A DNA stretch of 36,507 nt from Bacillota bacterium (GTDB taxonomy: Bacteria; Bacillota; Clostridia; Christensenellales; UMGS416): NCBI GenBank assembly GCA_016281935.1, contig JAEEJN010000077.1:1-36507 (forward strand). The letters run 5' to 3'. The position numbers and the translations under genes were made by a program. Under the pieces are notes generated by a model, which was not told the DNA's origin, did no database searches, and was given only the letters and a program-made list of their open reading frames with translations. Positions 1-7,993 of this stretch are shown piece after piece. Numbering within the stretch: position 1 is the first letter of the stretch; each line of letters opens with the position of its first letter.

Positions 1-1521
1 TGCGGCGACGGCTGCATGATGGAAGGCATCGCTTCCGAAGCCTGCTCTCTTGCCGGAACTCTGGGACTGGGCAAGCTCATCCTGCTGTATGACAGCAACA
101 ACATCACGATCGAAGGCAACACCACCGGCGCATTCCGTGAAGACGTGGCAGCCCGTTTCCGTGCCTATGGATGGCAGGTCATCGAAGTGGCGGACGGCAA
201 CGATCAGGTCGCTATCGCTTCCGCGATCAACGTCGCCAAAGCTGACAAGGATCGTCCTTCTCTCATCAAGATCAAGTCCATCATCGGCTACGGCTGCGAA
301 GCCAAGCAGGGCACTGCGGGCGTCCACGGCGAGCCTCTCGGAGTCGACAACCTGAAGGCTACGAAGAAGTTCCTCGGCTGGCCCGAAGACTCCGATTTCT
401 GGGTACCCGACGAAGTCTATGCACACACCGCGGAAGTCGCCAAGAAAGGCGCTGCCAAGGAAGAGGCCTGGAAGGCCCTGTTCGCTGACTACGCCAAGGC
501 ATATCCCGAACTGGCTGCCGAGTATGAAGACTGGTATCGCGGAGAGCTGCCGGATCTCTGGAACGATGAAGATCTCTTCACCTTTACGAAACCCGATGCC
601 ACCCGCAATACTTCCGGTCAGGTCCTGAACAAGCTTGCGGACCGTATCCCGAACTTCTTCGGCGGCTCCGCCGACCTCGCTCCGTCCAACAAGAGCGATA
701 TGAAGAAGGAGACCTACTTCGCCAAGGAGAATCCCGAAGGCAAGAACATCCATTTCGGCGTCCGTGAGCATGCCATGGCTGCCATCTGCAACGGCATCGC
801 GCTGCACGGCGGTCTGCGCACCTACTGCGCTACGTTCTTCGTCTTCTCCGATTACCTCAAGCACGGCGTCCGCATGTCTTCCATCATGGGCCTGCCGGTG
901 ACCTATATCCTCACTCACGACTCCATCGGCGTCGGTGAGGACGGCCCGACCCATCAGCCCGTGGAACAGCTCGCAGCTCTGCGTTCCATCCCCGGCATGA
1001 CGGTCTATCGTCCCGCCGACGGCGTGGAGACCACCGTTGCCTGGATCGCCGCTCTGCAGAACAACGGTCCGACCGCTCTGGTCCTGACCCGTCAGAATCT
1101 GCCCCAGTACGGCGAAGTTGCCAAGAACGCCGTCAAGGGCGCCTACGTCATCTCCGATGCCCAGGGCACTCCCGACATCCTGCTCCTGGCTTCCGGGTCT
1201 GAGGTAGAGCAGATGCTGGCCGCTCAGAAAGTCCTGCGTGAGCAGGGCGTTGAAGCCCGCGTCGTGTCCATGCCCAGCTTCGAAGTATTCGAGAAGCAGT
1301 CTGCCGAATACAAGGAATCCGTACTGCCCAAGGCCGTTCGTGCCCGTCTGGCTATGGAAGCCGCTTCCTCCTTCGGCTGGGGCAAGTATGTCGGCCTCGA
1401 CGGCGACATCATCTCCATCGACACCTTCGGCGCTTCCGGAAAGGCCGCTCAGGTCTTCCAGAAGTTCGGCATCACGACTGAGAATGTGGTCGAGCGTGCG
1501 CTGAAACTCCTTGGTAAATAA
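1..1521 (+). CDS. tkt: Transketolase, C-terminal 506 residues (5' end outside window)
   Basis: Thiamine-diphosphate enzyme of the non-oxidative pentose phosphate pathway that moves two-carbon units between sugar phosphates. The frame is open from base 1, so the first roughly 150 residues lie upstream of the window. What is seen: the ThDP/metal-binding GDG...NN motif at the very start (GDGCMMEG, then DSNNITIEG), the pyrimidine-domain motif FGVREHAM near residue 250, the HDSIGVGEDGPTHQP segment characteristic of transketolase near residue 307, and a full C-terminal domain ending in ALKLLGK. The methionine at base 16 is internal, not a start. A strong hairpin terminator follows the stop codon. 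The assignment is certain at family level; paralogues cannot be told apart here. Confidence 0.97.
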   Translation, partial: CGDGCMMEGIASEACSLAGTLGLGKLILLYDSNNITIEGNTTGAFREDVAARFRAYGWQVIEVADGNDQVAIASAINVAKADKDRPSLIKIKSIIGYGCEAKQGTAGVHGEPLGVDNLKATKKFLGWPEDSDFWVPDEVYAHTAEVAKKGAAKEEAWKALFADYAKAYPELAAEYEDWYRGELPDLWNDEDLFTFTKPDATRNTSGQVLNKLADRIPNFFGGSADLAPSNKSDMKKETYFAKENPEGKNIHFGVREHAMAAICNGIALHGGLRTYCATFFVFSDYLKHGVRMSSIMGLPVTYILTHDSIGVGEDGPTHQPVEQLAALRSIPGMTVYRPADGVETTVAWIAALQNNGPTALVLTRQNLPQYGEVAKNAVKGAYVISDAQGTPDILLLASGSEVEQMLAAQKVLREQGVEARVVSMPSFEVFEKQSAEYKESVLPKAVRARLAMEAASSFGWGKYVGLDGDIISIDTFGASGKAAQVFQKFGITTENVVERALKLLGK

Positions 1522-1533
1522 TACACGACTCCC

Positions 1534-1575
1534 ACAGGCCGCACCTTAACCGGAGCGGCCTGTTTTTGGTTTTTG
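1534..1575 (+). terminator. Intrinsic terminator of tkt
   Basis: A perfect 9-bp inverted repeat (ACAGGCCGC and GCGGCCTGT) with a 12-base loop is followed by TTTTGGTTTTT. The T-run reaches almost to the first usable start codon of the next gene at 1582. Confidence 0.88.
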
Positions 1576-1581
1576 TATCAT

Positions 1582-3426
1582 ATGAAAACGACATCCTCAG
1601 TCATGGGATGCATCGGCATGATCCTCACGGCAGTATATCTGGAACTGGGCAAAAACTCATTGTGGGGATGGATCGCCGTCGCATTCATTTTCATACTGTT
1701 TTTCATAACCGTTTCCCGAGTGCCTGATGGGAAGAACGGGCTGTATTGGATCTGCCTGGGAGCCTGTGCCGCAGGCATCATCCTTATGGCAGCGCTGTCC
1801 GGACCTCCGGTCAGAGCGGTCCCTGCTGTCAGCATCAAAGATCCTGAACGAACGGAGATCGTGACAGTCGAGGAGGGGCAGCTTACGGGCGTGGTGAACG
1901 GTGAAGGTTCCGTGGAGGTCTTCGCTGGGATCCCCTATGCCAAGCCTCCCGTTGGGGAACTCAGATGGAAAGCGCCTGAAGCGCCCGATCCCTGGGAAGG
2001 CGTGCGGGTCTGCGATACCTTCGCGCCGATGTCCATGCAGGACAGAGGAAACACCGTTTTCAACACTCTGACCGATATCGCGGTCTTCCATACTTTCCGG
2101 GTGACGTTGGAAGACAACTATCTGGAACCTGTGAGCGAGGATTCTCTGTATCTGAACATCTGGAGGCCTAAAGGAACAAAAGAAGGTGATGCGCTTCCTG
2201 TCCTCGTCTATATCCATGGAGGTTCTCTCACAGGAGGAAGTAGCTCTCACGAACAGTATAACGGAGAGCGGATGGCGGAGCAGGGGATCCTGGTAGTGAA
2301 CCTTGCATACCGCCTGAACGTATTCGGCTATTTCGCGCACGAGGAGCTGGCGGAGGAATCGCCCTTCGGCGCGACGGGCAATTATGGACTGCTTGATCAG
2401 ATACAGGCCTTGAAGTGGATCAGGGAAAACATCTCCGCGTTCGGAGGAGATCCCGAGCAGGTAACGCTGCATGGAGAATCCGCGGGAGCGTCATCCGTGA
2501 ACGCATTGTGTGCTTCGCCTCTGACCGAGGGACTGTTCCGATATGCGATCGCGGATTCGTCCGGCATCACCCCTAAAGTGCCTTATCATACGTTCCGTTC
2601 TCTGGAAGCGGTAATGAAAGCGGGAGAGCAGACTGTAGCTGAATTCGGCAAAGGAAGCGTACGGGATCTGAGAAAGGTCCCGGCGGAAAAACTGGTGCGG
2701 ACGAAACAGACTTTCAGCGCAATGACTGTGGACGGATATGCGCTGCGGGAAATGCCCCGGGAGACCTATGAAAAAGGAAACAATCATGAGCAGGCGCTTC
2801 TTTCGGGCTTCAATGCCCATGAGGCAGATCTTTTTGCGCTCATGAATAAGGTCACTGCAGACAGTTATGAACACGCGCTGGAGGGCGTTCTCGGATCGTG
2901 GGCGGGGGATGCAGCTGCTCTGTTCCCGCCGGAAAAACAGGATCCAAGATACCGCGTCGTGATCGATGCGGGCGGAGATGCCAAAGGGTCCTTTGTCAAG
3001 GTTCTGAGTGCCGCGTGGTTCACCTACAGTCATTATGACTGGTCACGGCTCGTGAGCGCTCAGGGACGTCCCGTCTATGAATACTATTTCACGAAGGACA
3101 ACCGTGGGCTTGGTTCCAATCATGCGGGAGAGCTTAGGTATGTATACGGTAATCTGGATCATTATCCCGGCAATTATGACGGAACGGACGAAGAACTGTC
3201 TCAACTGATGATGCAGGCATGGGTCAGTTTCGTGAAGACAGGCGACCCCAACTGTGATGCGCTCACGGCGAAATGGCAGCTCTTCGCGGAGGCTCCGGAC
3301 AAGGTCTACGAATTCGGACTGCATTCCGGCCCTGTAAAAGATCCGTACAGAGAACTGTATGATCTTATTGACTTTGAACAGACAGAAAGACAGAAGAGAT
3401 CAGAGGAGGATAAGAAAGATGAATAG
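1582..3426 (+). CDS. Type-B carboxylesterase with N-terminal membrane anchor
   Basis: Alpha/beta hydrolase of the carboxylesterase/lipase type-B family (PnbA-like), hydrolysing carboxylic esters; substrate unknown. The esterase domain begins near residue 90 and shows GIPYAKPPVGELRW, EDSLYLNIW, the oxyanion-hole HGG, the nucleophile elbow GESAGA (Ser near 299), a Glu in NAHEADLF and a His in SNHAGEL, so the triad looks complete. Unusually, the first 80 residues hold three hydrophobic segments; positive charges in the loop between the second and third suggest the catalytic domain faces outward. The ATG at 1582 has no clear ribosome binding site and sits just after the tkt terminator; an in-frame TTG at 1573 and ATGs at 1603 and 1618 are alternatives. 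The end overlaps the next gene by 8 bp, so the two are probably co-translated. Confidence 0.88.
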   Translation: MKTTSSVMGCIGMILTAVYLELGKNSLWGWIAVAFIFILFFITVSRVPDGKNGLYWICLGACAAGIILMAALSGPPVRAVPAVSIKDPERTEIVTVEEGQLTGVVNGEGSVEVFAGIPYAKPPVGELRWKAPEAPDPWEGVRVCDTFAPMSMQDRGNTVFNTLTDIAVFHTFRVTLEDNYLEPVSEDSLYLNIWRPKGTKEGDALPVLVYIHGGSLTGGSSSHEQYNGERMAEQGILVVNLAYRLNVFGYFAHEELAEESPFGATGNYGLLDQIQALKWIRENISAFGGDPEQVTLHGESAGASSVNALCASPLTEGLFRYAIADSSGITPKVPYHTFRSLEAVMKAGEQTVAEFGKGSVRDLRKVPAEKLVRTKQTFSAMTVDGYALREMPRETYEKGNNHEQALLSGFNAHEADLFALMNKVTADSYEHALEGVLGSWAGDAAALFPPEKQDPRYRVVIDAGGDAKGSFVKVLSAAWFTYSHYDWSRLVSAQGRPVYEYYFTKDNRGLGSNHAGELRYVYGNLDHYPGNYDGTDEELSQLMMQAWVSFVKTGDPNCDALTAKWQLFAEAPDKVYEFGLHSGPVKDPYRELYDLIDFEQTERQKRSEEDKKDE

Positions 3427-4525
3427 AGATCAGACGATCATACGAACGAGTGTGATCGGCATAGGGGCAAACGTGCTGCTGGCAGGCTTCAAGGCTGCCG
3501 TAGGGATGATCTCGGGATCTATCGCGGTCATTCTTGACGCCGTGAACAACCTGTCTGACGCTCTGTCCTCGGTGATCACGATCCTCGGAACAAAACTGGC
3601 GGGGCGAAAACCCGACCGCAAACACCCGTATGGACACGGACGCGTGGAGTATCTGAGTGCCATGCTCATTTCGGTCATCGTTCTGTATGCCGGTGTTACG
3701 TCTCTCGTTGAGTCAGTCAAGAAGATCATCAGTCCGGAATTGCCGGATTACTCCGCAGTCGGACTCATCGTGATCGCAGTGGCTGTTGCAGCCAAAATCG
3801 TGCTTGGGCGCTACGTGGAAGGCGTAGGGAAGAAGGTCCATTCCGACAGTCTCATCGCTTCAGGCAAGGACGCGACCATGGATGCCGTCATTTCTGCCTC
3901 GACACTCGTCGCCGCCGTCATCTTCCTCGTGTTCCACGTGAGTCTGGAAGCATGGCTGGCCGCTGTCATCTCACTGTATATTATCAAGACGGGTATTGAG
4001 ATCTTCCGGGATACGCTGTCTCAGATTTTGGGAGAACGGGTGGAATCCGAGATCTCCGTGGGGGTCAAGGAGACAGTCTGCACGTTCCCAGAGGTTTTCG
4101 GCGCCTATGACCTGATCCTGCACAACTACGGCCCGGAGACCTGGATAGGATCGGTTCATATAGAAGTGCCCGAGACGCTGAATGCACTCGAGTTGGACCG
4201 CCTGCAGAGAGAGATTGCCCAGAAGGTCTTTCAGGAGCACAGGGTCATCCTTGCCGGGATCAGTGTCTATGCCCAGCACGAAGGTGAGGACGAAGTTTCT
4301 CAGATGCACGAGCATATCCGTCAGTGCGTCATGGCTTTCGACGGCGTTCTGCAGATGCATGGGTTTTATGCCGATACGGAAAAGAAGACGATCCAGTTCG
4401 ATATCGTCCTGGATTTTGCACTGAAAGACCGAAATGCGCGGTATACGGAGATCGTGGATGCCGTTCAGGCACTGTATCCTGAATATACCGTTTCGGTCAC
4501 GCTGGATCTGGATCTGAGCGATTGA
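3419..4525 (+). CDS. Cation diffusion facilitator family transporter, probably Mn2+-type
   Basis: Proton-coupled metal exporter of the CDF family, 368 residues, in the cytoplasmic membrane. The start at 3419 is preceded by GAGGAGGATAAG and overlaps the esterase stop. The TM2 metal motif lies in DAVNNLSDALSS, followed by HPYGHGRVEY, and the TM5 motif in GKDATMDAVIS. Aligning by eye with YiiP gives Asn-x3-Asp and Asp-x3-Asp, that is N/D plus D/D instead of the His-containing zinc site. As I recall, this resembles the manganese exporters of the MntE type. The C-terminal cytoplasmic part (from about 205) is longer than usual and seems to carry a second ferredoxin-like half after about 290. Metal identity is inference; family membership is firm. 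Confidence 0.93.
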   Translation: MNRDQTIIRTSVIGIGANVLLAGFKAAVGMISGSIAVILDAVNNLSDALSSVITILGTKLAGRKPDRKHPYGHGRVEYLSAMLISVIVLYAGVTSLVESVKKIISPELPDYSAVGLIVIAVAVAAKIVLGRYVEGVGKKVHSDSLIASGKDATMDAVISASTLVAAVIFLVFHVSLEAWLAAVISLYIIKTGIEIFRDTLSQILGERVESEISVGVKETVCTFPEVFGAYDLILHNYGPETWIGSVHIEVPETLNALELDRLQREIAQKVFQEHRVILAGISVYAQHEGEDEVSQMHEHIRQCVMAFDGVLQMHGFYADTEKKTIQFDIVLDFALKDRNARYTEIVDAVQALYPEYTVSVTLDLDLSD

Positions 4526-4539
4526 GCCGATATACAATT

Positions 4540-4576
4540 GCTCCTCTGTCCCTTTTCGGGACGGAGGAGCTTTTTT
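4540..4576 (+). terminator. Intrinsic terminator after the CDF gene
   Basis: A 13-bp stem (GCTCCTCTGTCCC with GGGACGGAGGAGC, one G-T pair) around a TTTTC loop is followed by six T. It lies between the convergent CDF and DUF5107 genes. On the minus strand it lacks a good T-run. Confidence 0.92.
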
Positions 4577-4593
4577 GATGATCCGGATCAGAC

Positions 4594-7500
4594 TCAGCGG
4601 GGGAAAAGCATGCGGCGGTGCGTCGCGACCTGGAAGGTGTTCGGATTGATCATAAGCGCTTCATCGAACAGGGCGCGACTTTCGTTTGTGCTGTCTATTC
4701 CATACAAGCCTAACGCTTTCATGAACAGGCAGTGGATCCGGTTCTTCACATTCAGATCTTCCTCGAACACCAGAAGATCGGGAAGGGAAACGGCAAAGTA
4801 GTCGATCGTGACGGTATCTTCCATATGTTGATCCGCATAACGGATCAGGCTGCTGAAGCGATCGTCTGCTTCAGCGTTTCTCCCGAGTTTACGCAGAGCC
4901 ATGCCCTGCCAGAAGATCGTTTCGGGCGGCTGGTCGTTGTAATACATGACTGAAGAAGGTTCGGAGATGCCCTTGGAAGCCTTTTCAAAATAGGATGCGT
5001 CTCCTGTCTTGACACCCATTGCGTAGTTCTGGCGGTTTTCCTGCGCGCCGAACAGTTTGCCTTCGCCCAGGTTCTCCGGATATGTGAATGCGTCTTCCGG
5101 CCTGTCCAGGGCGATGCAGGAGAAAACGTACTGCTCGGGCACCTTGCCCTCACCGCCTTCCCAGGGATGGAATCTTCTGGCAGTGAGACGATCCATCGCT
5201 TCGGCATGCCGTCCGGTAAGGTTGAGCAGAGTGATGAATTCGAGAGACAAATCATCCCGTCTGTCTACCAGTTCCGGATAGTCCGAAAGGAAAGCCAGGC
5301 GTTCGTCGGGGGAGATGCCCAGACGTTTCTTCAGGAGGTCGAGTTCATAGAGGATCCGGGCATCGCTCCGGTCCAGACTGAAGGCTCGTTCCATGAGCTC
5401 CAGAGCGGAACTCCCGTCCCGACTGATGTTGTAGGCAAGGAGTGCAAAGTTGCGGTACGGTGTGGCGAAATCCGCTCCCCGCTCGATGGATTCCCTGAAG
5501 CATGCAGCGGCTTCATCATGCCGCTCCCTGTCATAATAGAGGCAGCCGAGGTAATACGGTGCCCTGGAGTCATCAGGATTGTTCCTTATTGCATATTCGA
5601 GCACCTTGATGTCTTCAATCCGGTTGGGGAAGCAGCAGTAGGGATCCGCTTCCGCCGCCCGTTCCAGACAGTTTCTGTCTCCGCTCCAGAAAGCGCGGTA
5701 GTACCATATGAGAGGGAAATCGTTCTTCGCAAGGGAAAGAAGGTCGAGAGCCCTGCCTGTAAAGCCTGCCGTTGCAGCCTCGAGCGCCAGGTCGATCAGC
5801 ATGTTCGGATTGACGACGTGGCCGGAGATGTCTTCGCCGTTTAAATACAGAGCCAGAAGATTCAGATCGTCGAACCCGGCAGCTTCGCTCTTTTCACCTG
5901 TGAGCAGTGCTTTCAGGTTCATGGCGCTGTACAGCCGTGCATTCGAGGCGAGCGCTTGATCCGCAAAGGCAACGGCATTCTCCCTGTTGCCGCGATTTGA
6001 TTCGATCAATGCAAGGTGGTACCAGGCTTCGGCTTTCGTGTCCGCATTCCATACGGCTTTATAAAAAGCGTCATAGGCTTCCTGCAGTTTCCCCTGATAG
6101 AACAGACTGATCCCGAGGTCATAGCAGTAACGGCCCGTATTTCCATTTGGGTTTGACCTCATCTGCTTTTCGACGGCTTTGCGGAAACAGGATTCCGATG
6201 CTTCAAATTGACCTTTTCTGAAGAGAAGCAGGCCATAGGCATCGTTGAGACGCATATCCGTCGGATCCCGTCGCAGACCTTCCAGATAGTAGTCTTCGGC
6301 TCTGCGGGTCGCATGACGGTACTGTTCGATATGGGTGCCGTACAGATACAGATCCTCTGTGGTTTTACATTCTTCGGGAAGAGGAGCGGCTGCAGCGGGA
6401 GAGGGGATCTCCTGCTTTTTCACGTTCCCGTCGAAGGACAGGATCTCTCTGCCGTTGCGGACGATGCTGATCTTCACGTCTTCGAAAGAATACCCTGCGT
6501 CATTGGGCAACAGGACCTCATACGTCTGTGCGCACTGAAGATCCAGCATTTTCGACTGGATGCCGTTGATCAGGACATCGCAGTTTCCGAGCGTGCCGGA
6601 GCAGTAGAGGAGCACCCGGATCTGCGCGCCTACATCCAGATGAAGAGAAAGATCTCTGCACGCGTTATGGACCTGTCCGAGATCATGATAGGGCATGAAA
6701 TACTGTGTGAAGTCCCGGGATTCGAAAGGAGCGATATAACTGAAATCGGGCTGGTTGTCAGTGAAGCATCCCGTCATGAGCTCGAAATAGGGGCCGTCTC
6801 CATCCGTAAGGTTCCTGTCCCAGGCTTTTCCGAAATCTCCGCTTCCCCAGGTCCACTGCTTTTTCCCCGGTGATATATGATGATCGGCTACATGGAGGAG
6901 ACCGGCGCGGACGCCTTCGTCGTATCCTCCGACGAAATCGAAATCACTTTTCGCAGCCATATAGGAAGTAGGGACAGGAAGGTTTTCATAGCGGGAGATA
7001 TCGACTCCGCGGGAATAATCCACTTTGTAATAGGTACCCGTGGCGATCGGGAAGGTCGACACGTCTCTTTTTCCATGATCCATAACGGCTGTTACGTCGG
7101 GGGGGAAGATGCTGCGGTAGTTGCTGTTGACGGAAACCGCGGGATTTGCCCACCAGAGGAAGGTCTGAGGCATGGGGGTGCGGTTATACAGATGGTTTTT
7201 CAGCTCTATCCAGGCTTTGTCCGGATACAGAGTGAATTCCGTTTCACCCTTCGTGTGGAACATGTTCTCGTATTCACTCACGACGATAGTTGCGCTGCCA
7301 TCAGGGTTTTCACGGTATGCTGCGTTCACCTCATCGAAAGTACTGGGCCTGTGGTGCTGAGGCCAGTTGAATTCGATACCGCCGGAGACCCAGGGGCCGG
7401 CGAGCCCAACGAGAGCAGGCTTGATCACGTGATTGTAGTAAACGAAATCGTAGCTCCTCGTTTTGTCAAATGCGCGCTGGATCCTGCCGCCGAGCTCGGG

Positions 7501-7728
7501 GAGGATCATGACTTTCAGATACTCATTCTCGAGGAACAAGGCGCGGTAGACTTTGTCTGTTTTCGTATCGGACAGGGTATCTGTCACGGGATGAGGGTAG
7601 ACCTTACCGCTGCTGCCCTGATAGACACGTTTTTCGAGAAACAGAGGATTCCTGTCGGGCCTGGCCGTTTCATAAGTGGGGATCGTAACGTTTTCTTCCC
7701 AAACGCGGACTGCAGAAGTTCTGCTCAT
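4594..7728 (-). CDS. DUF5107 / tetratricopeptide repeat protein (1044 aa)
   Basis: Large soluble protein without signal peptide. The N-terminal part (about 40-340) matches the DUF5107 type, which resembles the galactose-mutarotase/aldose-epimerase fold: ILPELGGRIQRAFDK, GGIEFNWPQHHRPST and WWANPAVSVN are the recognisable stretches. A short beta-rich part follows (about 370-450), then tetratricopeptide-like helical repeats from about 465 to 640 and from about 720 to the end. Such proteins are common in carbohydrate-degrading gut bacteria and are thought to act on or bind sugars, but no reaction is established. The start is set by AAAGGA about nine bases upstream; a two-codon ATG-ACA-TGA overlaps the start codon. 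It is a single-gene unit with its own promoter, convergent to the CDF gene. Confidence 0.85.
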   Translation of the reverse strand: MSRTSAVRVWEENVTIPTYETARPDRNPLFLEKRVYQGSSGKVYPHPVTDTLSDTKTDKVYRALFLENEYLKVMILPELGGRIQRAFDKTRSYDFVYYNHVIKPALVGLAGPWVSGGIEFNWPQHHRPSTFDEVNAAYRENPDGSATIVVSEYENMFHTKGETEFTLYPDKAWIELKNHLYNRTPMPQTFLWWANPAVSVNSNYRSIFPPDVTAVMDHGKRDVSTFPIATGTYYKVDYSRGVDISRYENLPVPTSYMAAKSDFDFVGGYDEGVRAGLLHVADHHISPGKKQWTWGSGDFGKAWDRNLTDGDGPYFELMTGCFTDNQPDFSYIAPFESRDFTQYFMPYHDLGQVHNACRDLSLHLDVGAQIRVLLYCSGTLGNCDVLINGIQSKMLDLQCAQTYEVLLPNDAGYSFEDVKISIVRNGREILSFDGNVKKQEIPSPAAAAPLPEECKTTEDLYLYGTHIEQYRHATRRAEDYYLEGLRRDPTDMRLNDAYGLLLFRKGQFEASESCFRKAVEKQMRSNPNGNTGRYCYDLGISLFYQGKLQEAYDAFYKAVWNADTKAEAWYHLALIESNRGNRENAVAFADQALASNARLYSAMNLKALLTGEKSEAAGFDDLNLLALYLNGEDISGHVVNPNMLIDLALEAATAGFTGRALDLLSLAKNDFPLIWYYRAFWSGDRNCLERAAEADPYCCFPNRIEDIKVLEYAIRNNPDDSRAPYYLGCLYYDRERHDEAAACFRESIERGADFATPYRNFALLAYNISRDGSSALELMERAFSLDRSDARILYELDLLKKRLGISPDERLAFLSDYPELVDRRDDLSLEFITLLNLTGRHAEAMDRLTARRFHPWEGGEGKVPEQYVFSCIALDRPEDAFTYPENLGEGKLFGAQENRQNYAMGVKTGDASYFEKASKGISEPSSVMYYNDQPPETIFWQGMALRKLGRNAEADDRFSSLIRYADQHMEDTVTIDYFAVSLPDLLVFEEDLNVKNRIHCLFMKALGLYGIDSTNESRALFDEALMINPNTFQVATHRRMLFPR

Positions 7729-7789
7729 GTCATGTTTTCCTTTCGAAGCATCTCGGGGAGACGGTGCTTGTGTTTGGAGTTCCTCTCAT

Positions 7790-7818
7790 AAAATAGCCTT
7801 CAGGCACTCGCTTGTCAA
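7790..7818 (-). promoter_or_regulatory. Promoter of the DUF5107/TPR gene
   Basis: Read on the minus strand, TTGACA (7818-7813), a 17-base spacer and TATTTT (7795-7790). It lies about 60 bases before the start codon. Confidence 0.72.
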
Positions 7819-7993
7819 CCTGTGCGCGATGCTCACGGGATCAACGGGGCTGCAGCGCAGGCATACCGTTTGCACAGGTGGGCACTTTTCCCTTTTCTTA
7901 CGAATATACAGCCACATTTTTCGGCATTTTATTCCCTGTTCAGTCTCTGGAAAGAGGAGTAAAATATAGTAGTAATAGAATGTTTGAACAGGA

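Noticed and set aside
6877-7791. 304-codon plus-strand frame inside the DUF5107 gene
   Set aside because: The minus-strand frame has recognisable DUF5107 blocks, promoter and ribosome site; this frame has none.
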